64,000 nt of DNA from CAVXZE01 sp964615365 (GTDB lineage: Bacteria > Myxococcota_A > UBA9160 > UBA6930), in NCBI GenBank assembly GCA_964615365.1, contig CAZTOU010000021.1:7683-71682 (forward strand). Reading direction: 5' to 3'. This document shows positions 51,623 to 61,223 of this stretch, piece by piece; position 1 is the first letter of the stretch, and the number at the start of each line of letters is the position of its first letter. The notes below the pieces were generated by a model. The model worked only from the letters and a program-made list of their open reading frames with translations, searched no databases and was not told the DNA's origin. Position numbers and translations under genes: made by a program.

Positions 51623-52239
51623 GTTTGCCTCCATCTGATTCGGCTGCTCGGCAGCCCGTCGATCGCGGAGAGCCCCAACGCACCCGAGATCAGCGCCCAG
51701 ATCTGGTCGGCTAGGCTTCGCGGATCGGGACGCTTGGCTTCGGCAAACGCGTGGGTCACAGCCTGCCGGATGGCGCCGATGATCGCGGCGGCCGCGATCC
51801 CCGCGTCGATCGTCTCGGGGATCTCACCGCTCCGCTGACCCCCCTCGATGTTTCGCCTGGCGAGTCCGATCAGCCGGTCCTGGCGCGTCGCCTCGACGCC
51901 GGCGACTTGAACCGTGCGGCTCATCTTCCCCAGCACGATGGGTGCAAGCGGCTCGCCGTAGAGAAAGGCGACGAGATCCTGGAGCCGCCGGAGCTCGCGT
52001 TCGGCCCAGGGCTCCTCGAGATCGAGTTCCTGGTTCACGACGCCGTCGTAGCGATCGTAGAAGTCGTCGATGACCGCCGAGAGGGCTCCGGCCTTGGATC
52101 CGAAATAGTGGTAGGGGAGGCCATTGGAGACGCCCGCGAGCCGCGCCAGCTCCCCCATCTCGAAGTCGCCCCCTCCCTCGATCAGGGATTGTCCAGCGGC
52201 GGCAATCAGGTGGGTGCGGGTTTCTCTTCCACGTGCCAT
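51619..52239 (-). CDS. TetR family transcriptional regulator
   Basis: 206 residues. THLIAAAGQSLIEGGGDFEMGELARLAGVSNGLPYHYFGSKAGAL is the HTH; the C-terminal region (EATRQDRLIGLARRNIEGGQRSGEIPETIDAGIAAAAIIGAIR) is TetR_C. It is followed by the crotonase gene with a 4-base overlap, and the IR at 52286-52307 lies before its start, so autorepression is likely. Confidence 0.87.
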   Translation of the reverse strand: MARGRETRTHLIAAAGQSLIEGGGDFEMGELARLAGVSNGLPYHYFGSKAGALSAVIDDFYDRYDGVVNQELDLEEPWAERELRRLQDLVAFLYGEPLAPIVLGKMSRTVQVAGVEATRQDRLIGLARRNIEGGQRSGEIPETIDAGIAAAAIIGAIRQAVTHAFAEAKRPDPRSLADQIWALISGALGLSAIDGLPSSRIRWRQT

Positions 52240-52285
52240 GCGGGCCAGGGGATCTCCTGCGTCGATCTCAGGAGCATAGAGAGAG

Positions 52286-52307
52286 ATTGAATTGAAGTCA
52301 ACTCAAT
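52286..52307. promoter_or_regulatory. 10-bp inverted repeat, probable TetR operator
   Basis: attgaattga (52286-52295) and tcaactcaat (52298-52307) are inverted arms matching at nine of ten positions around ag. It stands 47 bases before the TetR start and about 145 before the divergent DUF3604 gene. Confidence 0.6.
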
Positions 52308-52450
52308 TTCTGATGTCTGCCCTTCCCGCTCCCTATCTCTTGGAGTGGCGAGGCCCCGGAGCCTCGCCCCGTTGGAATCGCGGGACATCCACGCCATACC
52401 CCTCCGGCGCTCCTCCCCGTATGATGGTCCGCCCAAGAGGAGGGGCGTCA

Positions 52451-54703
52451 GTGTCGGTCAAGACCGTTGCGATCGTGTTGTTGGGCCTGGTGGTCCTGGT
52501 GGGGCTGTACTTGGCGGGTGCCTATCTACACCTCTACGGCGCGCTCGAAGACGCCGGAGAGCCAACGCTCGCGCCGGTGTCGGCCGAGGTCGTCGAGCAG
52601 CGGACGCGGATGCAGCAGCGCGCCGCCGCCCGGCTGAGCCCCGCTCCCAGCAAGCAGATTCTCTTCGGCGATCTCCACGTCCACACCACCTTCTCGACCG
52701 ACGCCTTCCTGTGGAGCCTACCCATGATGCAGGGCGAGGGGGCGTATCCCCTGGGCGACGCCTGTGACTACGCGCGCTTCTGCGCGGCCATCGACTTCTG
52801 GTCCATCAACGACCACGCAGAGGCCAGCTCCCCGCGCAAGTGGCGGATCGCCAAGGAGGCCATCCGCCAGTGCAACGACGTGGCCGGGGATCCCGACAAT
52901 CCGGACGTGGTGGCGTATCTGGGCTGGGAGTGGACCCAGGTCGGCACCACACCCGCGGACCACTGGGGCCACAAGAACGTGATCTTGCGCGACCTCGGAG
53001 ACGACGAGGTGCCGAAGCGTCCGATCGGCGCTGCCGGCCTCGCCACCAACGGCCTCCGGGGATCGATCGGCGGCATGCCCTGGTATCTGCCCCTCGTCGA
53101 TTTTACGAACCGCCAGCGGTACTACGACTTCATCGCGTTCATGGACGAGGTTCGGGAGATCCCCTTCTGCGCGGAGGGCGTCGCCTCCCCGGATCTTCCC
53201 GCCGACTGCTACGAGTCCGCGGAGACGCCCGGTGACCTCTTCCGAAAGCTCGGTGAGTGGAACGTGAACTCGATGGTGATCCCGCACGGGAACACCTGGG
53301 GCTACTACTCGCCTCCGGGGACCGCCTGGGACAAGCAGCTCACCGAGGCCCAGCACGATCCGGACCAGCAGTTCATCGTCGAGATCATGTCGGGCCACGG
53401 GAACTCGGAGGAGTACCGGGACTGGCGTGCGGTTCGCTTCGACGCCGAGGGCCGGCCGACCTGCCCCGAGCCCACCCCCGGCTACCTCCCCTCCTGCTGG
53501 CGGGCCGGCGAGATCATCGAGGAGCGCTGCCTCGACGCCGGCGAGAGCGGCGAGGAGTGCGATCGCCGCGCCGCCGAGGCGCGGCAGCTCTACGCCGAGG
53601 CCGGAGTGGCGGGGAGTCACGTCGTGACCGGCGAGTCCTTCGAGGAGTGGCTCGACTCCGGCCAGTGTCCGGACTGCTTCCGCCCCTCCTTCAACTACCG
53701 GCCGGCCGGCTCGACCCAGTACGCCCTGGCGCTCACGGACTTCGCCTCGGATGGCGACGGGAGACGCTTCCGATTCGGCGTGATCGCGTCGAGCGACAAC
53801 CACCGCGCGCGCCCCGGAACGGGCTACAAGGAGGTGGACCGAAAGGTCACCACCGAGGCCAACGGGCTGCGCAGCGAGGAGTGGAGCCAGCGCGTCTACC
53901 CGCCCGAGGAGAAGCAGGCTCGCGCCGTTGCTTTCGACAGGACCGACTTCTCCCGGGGCTTCGGGACCCTCGAGGCCGAACGTCAGTCCTCCTTCTTCAT
54001 GACCGGTGGCCTCGCGGCTGTCCACTCCGAGGGCCGCAGCCGCGAGGAGATCTGGACGTCCATGGAGCGCAAGGAGATCTACGGAACCAGCGGCGAGCGC
54101 ATCCTGCTCTGGTTCCATCTCTTGAACGCCGAGAGGTTCGACGGAAGCTACGGCGCCGTGCCCATGGGAGGCGAGGCGGTCATGGGCGAGAATCCGCGCT
54201 TCGAGGTGCGTGCGGTCGGCTCGTTCAAGCAGGATCCCGGTTGCCCCGAGCACGTGGCCGGAGCGCTCACCTCCGAGCGGCTCGAGCGGATCTGCCGCGG
54301 CGAGTGCTACAACCCGTCCGACGAGCGCAAGCTCATCACGCGCATCGAGGTCGTGCGCATCCGCCCCCAGGTCTCGCCCGACGAGCCGGTGGCGAGCCTG
54401 ATCGAGGATCCCTGGCGGGTCCACGAGTGCGAGCCCAGTCAGACGGGCTGTACCGTGCAGTTCGAGGACCCGGAGTTCGCCGAAGCGGGGCGCGACGCGG
54501 TCTACTACGTGCGCGCGATCGAGGAGCCCACGCCCACCATCAACGCGGAGAATCTGCGCTGCACCCGTGACGAGGAGGGTCGTTGCGTCGAGGTCCGGCC
54601 CTGCTACGGCGACGACTACCGGACCGACCCGGAGGACCCCTGCACCGAGCCGAGCGAGGAGCGCGCCTGGTCCTCACCGATCTTCGTGGATCATGCGGGA
54701 TGA
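52451..54703 (+). CDS. DUF3604 family protein (PHP-like metal hydrolase)
   Basis: 750 residues from GTG 52451, with AGGAGG upstream. One N-terminal membrane span (VAIVLLGLVVLVGLYLAGAYL). The PHP-like metal site is FGDLHVHTTFSTDAF near 73-87, SINDHAEASS near 118, and later IPHGNTWG and SSDNHRARPG; YLGWEWTQ also belongs to the DUF3604 block. Members are long, secreted or anchored and of unknown function. The 750-residue length agrees with the family. A short rightward gap separates it from the SDR gene at 54740. Confidence 0.85.
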   Translation: MSVKTVAIVLLGLVVLVGLYLAGAYLHLYGALEDAGEPTLAPVSAEVVEQRTRMQQRAAARLSPAPSKQILFGDLHVHTTFSTDAFLWSLPMMQGEGAYPLGDACDYARFCAAIDFWSINDHAEASSPRKWRIAKEAIRQCNDVAGDPDNPDVVAYLGWEWTQVGTTPADHWGHKNVILRDLGDDEVPKRPIGAAGLATNGLRGSIGGMPWYLPLVDFTNRQRYYDFIAFMDEVREIPFCAEGVASPDLPADCYESAETPGDLFRKLGEWNVNSMVIPHGNTWGYYSPPGTAWDKQLTEAQHDPDQQFIVEIMSGHGNSEEYRDWRAVRFDAEGRPTCPEPTPGYLPSCWRAGEIIEERCLDAGESGEECDRRAAEARQLYAEAGVAGSHVVTGESFEEWLDSGQCPDCFRPSFNYRPAGSTQYALALTDFASDGDGRRFRFGVIASSDNHRARPGTGYKEVDRKVTTEANGLRSEEWSQRVYPPEEKQARAVAFDRTDFSRGFGTLEAERQSSFFMTGGLAAVHSEGRSREEIWTSMERKEIYGTSGERILLWFHLLNAERFDGSYGAVPMGGEAVMGENPRFEVRAVGSFKQDPGCPEHVAGALTSERLERICRGECYNPSDERKLITRIEVVRIRPQVSPDEPVASLIEDPWRVHECEPSQTGCTVQFEDPEFAEAGRDAVYYVRAIEEPTPTINAENLRCTRDEEGRCVEVRPCYGDDYRTDPEDPCTEPSEERAWSSPIFVDHAG

Positions 54704-54739
54704 GCCCCCGGTGAGGAAGGACCGGGAGGCTCGAGGCTG

Positions 54740-55684
54740 ATGGACCTTCCCGAGTACGCGGCACCCGCCAGCGCCCTGCGACGCATGCTGGGTAATCAGC
54801 TCGGTCAGGCGAAGCGCACGCCCCGCTGTCCCGACACGCCGCGCCTCGACGGCAAGCTGGCGGTCGTGACCGGTGCGACCGGAGGCATCGGGCTGGAGAT
54901 CGCACGGGGCCTGGCGCGCCGGGGTGCGGCGCTGATTCTGCCCTGCAGGAATCCGGCGAAGGGCGAGCGGGTGGCGGAGGCGCTCCGCTCCGAGCTCGGG
55001 TCCGACGCCTCCGTCGAGCTGGTCGAGATGGACCTCGAGGATCTCGATGCAGTGCGACGCGGCGCCGAGGCAATCGCGCGTAGCGCCGCTGGCCGCAATG
55101 TGGACGTGCTGGTCGAGAACGCGGGCATCTGGCCGCATCGCTACGCGGAGACCCGCCAGCGACACGAGATCGCGTTTGGGGTGAACGTGCTCGCTCACTT
55201 CGTGCTGCGCGGCGAGCTCGAGGCGGCGGACGCACTCCGCGCGACCCGCGTCGTGATGCTGACCGGGGACATCTACATCCTCGCGTCCGCCTGCACGCCC
55301 GACTTCCGCTGGAGCGGCCGCCTCGGGGGGATGAGGGCCTACTGCCGTAGCAAGCTCGGCAACCTCTGGATTGCAGCCGAGCTGGTCCGGCGCACACCGG
55401 GCCTCGAGGTTCGCGTGGTGCACCCGGGGGTGGTGGCGACCGCCCTCGGCGGGAATGTGGGCGCGCTCGGGGACCTCTTCAAGCGGAGCTTCTTCATTTC
55501 GCCCGAGCTCGGTGCCCAGATGCCGCTCATCTGTGCAACGCAGCCCGACCTCGAGAGCGGCGGCTACTGGCACAACGTCCACGGAAGGATGCGGCTGGCG
55601 GCGGAAGATCCCGCGCGCGACGCCGCCTCGGCGGCGGGACTGTGGGAGACCTGCGAGAGGCTGGGTTCGCCAGACGGAGGGTAG
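54740..55684 (+). CDS. Short-chain dehydrogenase/reductase (retinol-dehydrogenase-like)
   Basis: 314 residues. VVTGATGGIGLEIARGLARRGAAL binds NADP(H); the CRNPAKGE block resembles RDH/WWOX-type SDRs. LVENAGIW is in place of NNAG and MRAYCRSKLGN carries Tyr-x3-Lys; the catalytic Ser would be in VVMLTGDIYI, where no Ser stands, so activity is uncertain. It begins 36 bases after the DUF3604 gene and could share its transcript. Confidence 0.8.
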   Translation: MDLPEYAAPASALRRMLGNQLGQAKRTPRCPDTPRLDGKLAVVTGATGGIGLEIARGLARRGAALILPCRNPAKGERVAEALRSELGSDASVELVEMDLEDLDAVRRGAEAIARSAAGRNVDVLVENAGIWPHRYAETRQRHEIAFGVNVLAHFVLRGELEAADALRATRVVMLTGDIYILASACTPDFRWSGRLGGMRAYCRSKLGNLWIAAELVRRTPGLEVRVVHPGVVATALGGNVGALGDLFKRSFFISPELGAQMPLICATQPDLESGGYWHNVHGRMRLAAEDPARDAASAAGLWETCERLGSPDGG

Positions 55685-55729
55685 CGCGCGCCGGACGGGC
55701 CTCCCTGAGCTGGCGGCGAGGCCGATCGC

Positions 55730-57259
55730 CTAGGAGACGAAGAGCTTGTCCGTCGCGAAGGCGGGATCGCAGGTGAGGCGCACGCCCAGCCGCCGGAGGC
55801 CACGCTCGTCGCCCGGCGTGGGCAGGTGCGTCAAGTGCACCTCACCGTCGATCAGGTTCGGTAACTGCTGCATCGCCTGGTGTGCGATCGGATTCGTGGT
55901 CGAGCTCATGCTGAGCGCCAGCAAGGTCTCCTCGAGGTTGAGGCTGATCGACTTGAACCCCAGCAGGTCCTTGCGCAGGGTACCGATGGACTCGATGACC
56001 GTCGGGCTGATCAGGTCCAGGTGTTCCGGGATGCCAGCCAGATCCTTTACGGCATTGAGCACCAGTGCCGCGGCCGCGTGCATCAGCGGCGAGTTGCGCC
56101 CTGTCACGACCTTGCCGCCCGGCAGCTGGATGGCGGCCCCGCTATACACGCCTCGGTGCCCTCTGTCTCCCTTCATGGCCGCAGTACCGGCAGCTTCGCG
56201 CGCGGGCAGGACGACATCCCGGTGCTCCGGGCAGGTCTGGAACTCCTCCATCAGCGCTTCGATGCGACGTACCGTTTCCCGATCCGCGGTGCCGAGTGCC
56301 TCGTCACATGCATAACGGAAGTAACGGCGCACGATCTCGTGCTTCGCGGCGGTCTGCGCCCCTTTGTCGTCGATAATGGCGAAGCCTGCACGGTTGACGC
56401 CCATGTCGGTGGGCGACGCGTACATGGACTCCCCCGTGATCTTGTCCAGGATTCGCTTGAGAAGGGGGAACGCTTCGATGTCGCGGTTGTAGTTGACCGC
56501 CCGCTCGTCGTGCGCCTCGAGGTGCCAGGGGTCGATCATGTTGACGTCGCGGAGCTCGGCCGTGGCGGCCTCGTAGGCGGCGTTGACCGGATGCCGCAAC
56601 GGAAGATTCCAGATCGGAAAGGTTTCGAACTTCGCATAGCCGGCGCGCACGCCGCGTTGGTGCTCGTGATAGATCTGAGACAGGCACGTCGCCATCTTCC
56701 CGCTGTTGGGACCGGGGGCGTTCACGACCACGAGCGACGCATCGGTCTCGACGAACGGGTTCGCGCCATACCCCTCGTCCGATACGGCGAGATCGACGTT
56801 CGTCGGGTAGTCCGGGATCGAGCGGTGGGTGTAGACGTCGACGCCGCGATGGCGCAGCTTGCTGATGAACGCCTTGGCCGAGGGCTGGGCTTGATAGCGG
56901 GTCACGACCACGGCACGCACCTTGAGGTCATAGGCGCGAAGGTCGTCTATGAGCTTGGTCGTATCGGCGTCGTAGGTGATGCCGAAGTCTCCGCGAATCT
57001 TCCGCCGCTCGATGTCGCCGGCGTAGACGCAGAGGATGATCTCGGTCCGGTCGGAGATCTGCTGCAGCAGCTTCATCTTGATGTTGGGATCGAAGCCCGG
57101 CAGCACGCGCGTGGCGTGCAGGTCGAAGAGCAGCTTGCCCCCGAACTCGAGGTAGAGCTTGCCGCCCACGTCCTTCATGCGCTGGAGGATGGCGTCCGTC
57201 TGCTCGGCGAGGTACCGCTCGTTGTCGAACACGACATCATGCGTCAGGACTTCGGGCAT
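55730..57259 (-). CDS. DUF1846 family protein
   Basis: 509 residues from ATG 57259, with GGAGGAG upstream. The text follows DUF1846 closely: EFGGKLLFDLHATRVLPGFDPNIKMKLLQQ, ADTTKLIDDLRAYDL, DYPTNVDLAVSDEGYGANPF, VVNAPGPNSGKMATCLSQIYHEHQRGVRAGYAKFETFPIWNLPLRHPVNAAYEAATAELRDVNMIDPWHLE. GPNSGKMATCLSQ looks like a nucleotide loop. Function is not established. The family is mostly known from Gram-positive bacteria, so this member in a proteobacterial-like genome is unusual. Confidence 0.9.
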   Translation of the reverse strand: MPEVLTHDVVFDNERYLAEQTDAILQRMKDVGGKLYLEFGGKLLFDLHATRVLPGFDPNIKMKLLQQISDRTEIILCVYAGDIERRKIRGDFGITYDADTTKLIDDLRAYDLKVRAVVVTRYQAQPSAKAFISKLRHRGVDVYTHRSIPDYPTNVDLAVSDEGYGANPFVETDASLVVVNAPGPNSGKMATCLSQIYHEHQRGVRAGYAKFETFPIWNLPLRHPVNAAYEAATAELRDVNMIDPWHLEAHDERAVNYNRDIEAFPLLKRILDKITGESMYASPTDMGVNRAGFAIIDDKGAQTAAKHEIVRRYFRYACDEALGTADRETVRRIEALMEEFQTCPEHRDVVLPAREAAGTAAMKGDRGHRGVYSGAAIQLPGGKVVTGRNSPLMHAAAALVLNAVKDLAGIPEHLDLISPTVIESIGTLRKDLLGFKSISLNLEETLLALSMSSTTNPIAHQAMQQLPNLIDGEVHLTHLPTPGDERGLRRLGVRLTCDPAFATDKLFVS

Positions 57260-57447
57260 TGGCTCCTCCGCGGCGAGTCTCCCGAGGTGCGGGAAGCCTA
57301 GCAATCGGGTCCGACCGTGCGTTGCGAGGAGTACCGCCGGAGTCGCTGCGGTGGGGATTCCCTGTAAGTGCCCGGAACCACTCAGGAGTGAGCAGCCTCA
57401 CAGGAGGGTCGGGGTTACCCCGTGACGACGCGTGCAGCCCCTCGCGA

Positions 57448-58179
57448 TCAGAGGAGGCGGACGCGGACGCCGCAGAGGGTGATGCAGTCGCCCTCGACGG
57501 GAAGACCCCGATCGCGGGCGCGCTCGAGCACCTCGGGCGCAGCGGTCGCCGCCACGTCGACGCCACCGAGGCCCTCTCCGCGTCCGTCGGCCACCTTCGC
57601 GAATCGGAGCGTTCCCTCGTCGAGCGGGATCTCGAGGCCGCGCCGCGGAATGCCGAGCACCTCCGACCAGCGTGCCGCGCTGCGCTCGGGGTCTTCCGAC
57701 TGCAGCTCTGCCGCTACGATCCCCGAGGTCGAGTCGCGGCGGATCTTCGAGCGCCAGTCCGGACCCGCCCATTCCCATTCGTCCCACTCCGACATCTGAT
57801 CGAAGGAGACGAGCGAGCTGCCGATGTCGCGGGGGTGCAGATGGATCACCTTCGCGCGCCCGATATCGGCCTCCCAGACCACGTGCACCCCCAGCTTATC
57901 GATCCGTTCTCGCTCGCGGCCGAGATCGCGGGTCTGGAGCACCAGCATGTAGCCGCCGTCCCCGCCGCGCCGCTCCAGGTAGCGTCCGGCGGTCGTCCCC
58001 TCCTGCGCCGGCGACACGACCTCGAGGAAGGTGTTCCCGACCGGAATCACGGCGTTCGCGAGGCCGAAGACCACCATGTTCGGATCGTTGTACGCGACGT
58101 CGATACCGAGAACGTCGCACAGCTCCCCGACGCTCCGCTCGAGGTCACGGGCCACCAGTGCCACCTGTCGTAGACGCAT
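57448..58179 (-). CDS. VOC (glyoxalase-like) family protein
   Basis: 243 residues. The first domain (1-120) opens LRQVALVARDLERSVGELCDVLGIDVAYND with the beta-alpha-beta-beta-beta pattern; GNTFLEVVSP supplies the metal glutamate. The second half (AAELQSEDPERSAARWSEVLGIPRRG) repeats the fold. Such proteins include glyoxalases, extradiol dioxygenases and methylmalonyl-CoA epimerases; the ligands do not identify which. It is 188 bases from the DUF1846 gene. Confidence 0.83.
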   Translation of the reverse strand: MRLRQVALVARDLERSVGELCDVLGIDVAYNDPNMVVFGLANAVIPVGNTFLEVVSPAQEGTTAGRYLERRGGDGGYMLVLQTRDLGRERERIDKLGVHVVWEADIGRAKVIHLHPRDIGSSLVSFDQMSEWDEWEWAGPDWRSKIRRDSTSGIVAAELQSEDPERSAARWSEVLGIPRRGLEIPLDEGTLRFAKVADGRGEGLGGVDVAATAAPEVLERARDRGLPVEGDCITLCGVRVRLL

Positions 58180-58276
58180 TCCCCAACTCCCGCGCTCGAC
58201 GCGAGATTAGGATACGCCGAGCCGTCTGGCCCATGATCGGCTGAATACGCCGTTCGCGCTTGAAAACGGCTGCGAA

Positions 58277-58819
58277 ATGAGCAAGGCTGCGCTCCAGATG
58301 CGCAGGTTCCTCAGACGTCTGGTGCTGGGCCTGCTGCTGCTGGCGATCGCGGCGGGAGCCGGGCTCTACTGGCTCGGCACCGGCGGATACAGCTACTCGG
58401 ACGAGCAGCAGGCGCTGATCGATCAGTCCGGGAAGCCGGACGGCTTCGTGATCGGCTTCAGCACCGATGCCGAAGCAAACCCCGAGCGCTTCGAGCTCTG
58501 GTACTACCATCGCCTCGGCACCGCCGTGCACTTCGTGAACGGCGTCGCCACCCACGTCGAGCCGATCGAGGCGCTTCCGGACGACGTGCTGCTGCCGCGC
58601 TACGAGCCCGCGGAGTTCGACCGCTTCATGACGCGGGGACACGTCATGGACATCGTCGCTCCCGGACCGTGGGCCTCGGCGCCCGAGTACTTCCCCGAGC
58701 TCTTCGTCGATCAGGAGATCGAGATCCACTACGGCGAGCAGCTCGTGCTGGGCGTGGACGCGGAGAGCCAGCGGCTCGTGTACGTCGAGACGATGGCCCT
58801 GCGCCCAGACGAGCCGTAG
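58277..58819 (+). CDS. Hypothetical membrane-anchored protein
   Basis: 180 residues. The N-terminus (RRLVLGLLLLAIAAGAGLYWLG) is a membrane anchor or signal peptide; the rest is a soluble domain with aromatic strands (GFVIGFSTDAEANPERFELWYYH; PEYFPELFVDQEIEIHYGEQLVLG). No family is recognised. It is 97 bases upstream of and 10 bases from the start of the next long gene on the same strand, so both likely belong to one transcript. Confidence 0.6.
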   Translation: MSKAALQMRRFLRRLVLGLLLLAIAAGAGLYWLGTGGYSYSDEQQALIDQSGKPDGFVIGFSTDAEANPERFELWYYHRLGTAVHFVNGVATHVEPIEALPDDVLLPRYEPAEFDRFMTRGHVMDIVAPGPWASAPEYFPELFVDQEIEIHYGEQLVLGVDAESQRLVYVETMALRPDEP

Positions 58820-58829
58820 GCTCAATCGG

Positions 58830-61124
58830 ATGAGCCGGTTGCGTTCCCGCCGTCTCCTGGTCGTCGCGCTGCTCGGGGTGCTGGCGATCGCGCTTCCGGC
58901 GACCGTGCCGGAGCCGGCGAACGCGCTCAATCTGTGGCGGCCTTTCCGGTGGATCGGCGAACGCGTGCGCGACGTGGCCCAGGTCGGGCGCCTCGCCATC
59001 AAGGGCGGGGTCGCGGTGGTACGCACCGTGGACCGCGGCACGCACAAGCTCGTGGACGCGACCTACCGCGTCGTCGACCCGATCGTCCCCAGGCCGTTCA
59101 AGCGGCCGGTGCGGCAGCTGGCCCACGTGAAGGCTCATGTCCTCACCGGGGCGGTGAAGGGCCTGCGGCCACTGATCAGGATCGACCGCAGGATTCGGAA
59201 GCTGGAGCGGATCCAGCGCCGCACCGCCGAGGTGCGCCGGAAGGCGGAGGACTACGCCGCCCGCGTGAGCAAGCTGGGGGACCGGGGTCGCAAGGCGACG
59301 CTCAACTTCGTGGCGGTTGGTCTGAAGGAGAAGTGGCTCACACCCGGCCAGGCTGCCGAGCTGATGAGCGAGGCCAAGGGGTTCGACGCCTTCACCAAGC
59401 AGCTGAGCGGGGGGCTCACCGAGATCTCGAAGCAGATCACGCCGCCGAAGGCCGGGCGCGTTCTGGTGCGCGAGGTGCTCCCGGCTGGGGCGCGGGCAAT
59501 TCGCGACCTCGGCCGGCGCATGTTTCGCAAGCGGCGCCGGCCCCGGCGCGAGCCGGCGCAGGAACGCTCACCGCCGAAGGGCATCCAGGTGCTGGCCAGG
59601 GAAGCACTCGATACGGGGAGGCAGGTGGCGCTCGACGCCGTGCTCACCGGTCTACGCGAGAACTTCCGCGCCGAGCTGCAGGTAAAGGGTGACGCGTTCC
59701 TCAAGAAGTGGCTCGTCTCCCGCGCCCTGCGCCAGATCGATCCGGAAGGCCGTCGGAAGCTCATCGACCTGTACCGAAAAGCCACGGGCCTCGAGCGCCT
59801 CACGCGCGAGCAGCAGTTCACACTGGGTGCGGTGGAGATGCTGCGCAAGGGGGACCGCGAGGGTGCGATGCGCGCAATGGGCAGCGCGCCCCCCAACCTC
59901 GACCCCAAGGTGCGCGACACCCTGCTCGCGATGATCAAGGGTACGCTCAAGAAGACCAAGGAGCAGCTGCGCGAGAACGCCCGCGAGTCGCTGCTGAAGG
60001 TGCTGGAGAAGAAGAGTGGTGTGCGCTGGAAGCCCCTGATCGCACGCTACCGCAAGGTGAGGAACAACCCGACCGAGCGCAAGAAGCTCGAGAAGGAGAT
60101 CCTGGCGATGGTCGGGAAGGCTCTCACCGAGCTAAGCGCGCGCTTCACCGCGGGCCCCACCAAGGGCGAGGCGCCGCTCAGCGTGAGCTTCGACGCCGGC
60201 CGCTCCGAGGGACTGATCAAGAGCTACGAATGGGACTTCGGAGACACTGGCACCGCCAGCGGGCGCACGGCGTCGCACATCTTCCAGGCCTCGGACGAAT
60301 ACACGGTGAAGCTCACCGTGACGAGCAAGCTGGGCCAGACCCATGCGGCCACCCAGAAGATCGTCGTGCTCCCGGATCTGGACGCATCCATCGCCGTGGA
60401 GGTCGGCGTTCAGCCCGATCGCGTCGCACCGGGCGACCCGATCTCGATCGGCGCCGTCGTGAAGGTGGACGGGATACGCGAGGGAACACTCACCGTGGAC
60501 TTCCTGGTGGACGGCAAGCGGGCGGCCCCGTCGAAGCAGACGGGGGGCGAGATCGACTACGACTTGGAGTACGGCGTGAGGTTCCCGGTTCCCCCAACCA
60601 TGCGCGACGGGGAGCATGTCGTCACGGTCCGGGCCAACCTGCCGCTCGACGAGTTGCACCGCAAGGCGCTCAAGAAGAAGAGCCTCGCCGGCAAGGGCAC
60701 GGCCTCCTTCACCGTGGAGCGGCCCAAGAAGGCGAAGGAGCCGGCGAAGAAGCCGCCGAAGCGCGACTTCGCGGGCACCTGGAAGTGCAAGGCCCGGCCC
60801 CAGAGCCTGGTCGATTCCGAAGGCAAGCCAATCGATGTCGACCCGGCGATGTTCTACCTCAGCATCAACGCGACTGCGGTCATCAGGAGGCAGGGAAGCA
60901 GCTACCGAGTCAGCGGACTCACCGACGGCCGGATGAACTCGATCCGCGTCGAAGACGACACCCTGGTGATGGAGGGGCTCAGCGATCCTCTGATGGGGGA
61001 AGGCTCGGACCGGGAGACCATCAGGCTCACGCTGAAGGAAGAGGGCCGTGTCCTCGACGGCACCCAGCAGACGGTCGACTACTTGGGGAACGTCGCCACC
61101 GCGTCGATCCACTGCCGGCGCTAG
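58830..61124 (+). CDS. Large basic protein with a PKD domain
   Basis: 764 residues. Signal peptide (about 10-34). The central 400 residues are basic and helix-rich (KLERIQRRTAEVRRKAEDYAAR; RKRRRPRREP; LKKTKEQLRENARESLLKVLEKK), possibly coiled coils. A PKD domain lies near 440-515 (ARFTAGPTKGEAPLSVSFDAG; YEWDFGDTGTASG), binding a partner outside the cell. A C-terminal domain of unknown type follows (AGTWKCKARPQSLV; LTDGRMNSIRVEDD). Function unknown. The gene begins 10 bases after its upstream neighbour. Confidence 0.65.
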   Translation: MSRLRSRRLLVVALLGVLAIALPATVPEPANALNLWRPFRWIGERVRDVAQVGRLAIKGGVAVVRTVDRGTHKLVDATYRVVDPIVPRPFKRPVRQLAHVKAHVLTGAVKGLRPLIRIDRRIRKLERIQRRTAEVRRKAEDYAARVSKLGDRGRKATLNFVAVGLKEKWLTPGQAAELMSEAKGFDAFTKQLSGGLTEISKQITPPKAGRVLVREVLPAGARAIRDLGRRMFRKRRRPRREPAQERSPPKGIQVLAREALDTGRQVALDAVLTGLRENFRAELQVKGDAFLKKWLVSRALRQIDPEGRRKLIDLYRKATGLERLTREQQFTLGAVEMLRKGDREGAMRAMGSAPPNLDPKVRDTLLAMIKGTLKKTKEQLRENARESLLKVLEKKSGVRWKPLIARYRKVRNNPTERKKLEKEILAMVGKALTELSARFTAGPTKGEAPLSVSFDAGRSEGLIKSYEWDFGDTGTASGRTASHIFQASDEYTVKLTVTSKLGQTHAATQKIVVLPDLDASIAVEVGVQPDRVAPGDPISIGAVVKVDGIREGTLTVDFLVDGKRAAPSKQTGGEIDYDLEYGVRFPVPPTMRDGEHVVTVRANLPLDELHRKALKKKSLAGKGTASFTVERPKKAKEPAKKPPKRDFAGTWKCKARPQSLVDSEGKPIDVDPAMFYLSINATAVIRRQGSSYRVSGLTDGRMNSIRVEDDTLVMEGLSDPLMGEGSDRETIRLTLKEEGRVLDGTQQTVDYLGNVATASIHCRR

Positions 61125-61223
61125 CTCCGGGGCCCATCCATAGGGTCGCGCTCCCGGAATCCCGGTTCGCTCGGCCTGGGCGCTATCCTCTTGCCCGCGA
61201 GTGCAGAAGATGAGAGGAAGGAC

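Noticed and set aside
52718..54424. A 568-codon minus-strand frame
   Set aside because: Entirely inside the DUF3604 gene, low-complexity composition and no motifs.
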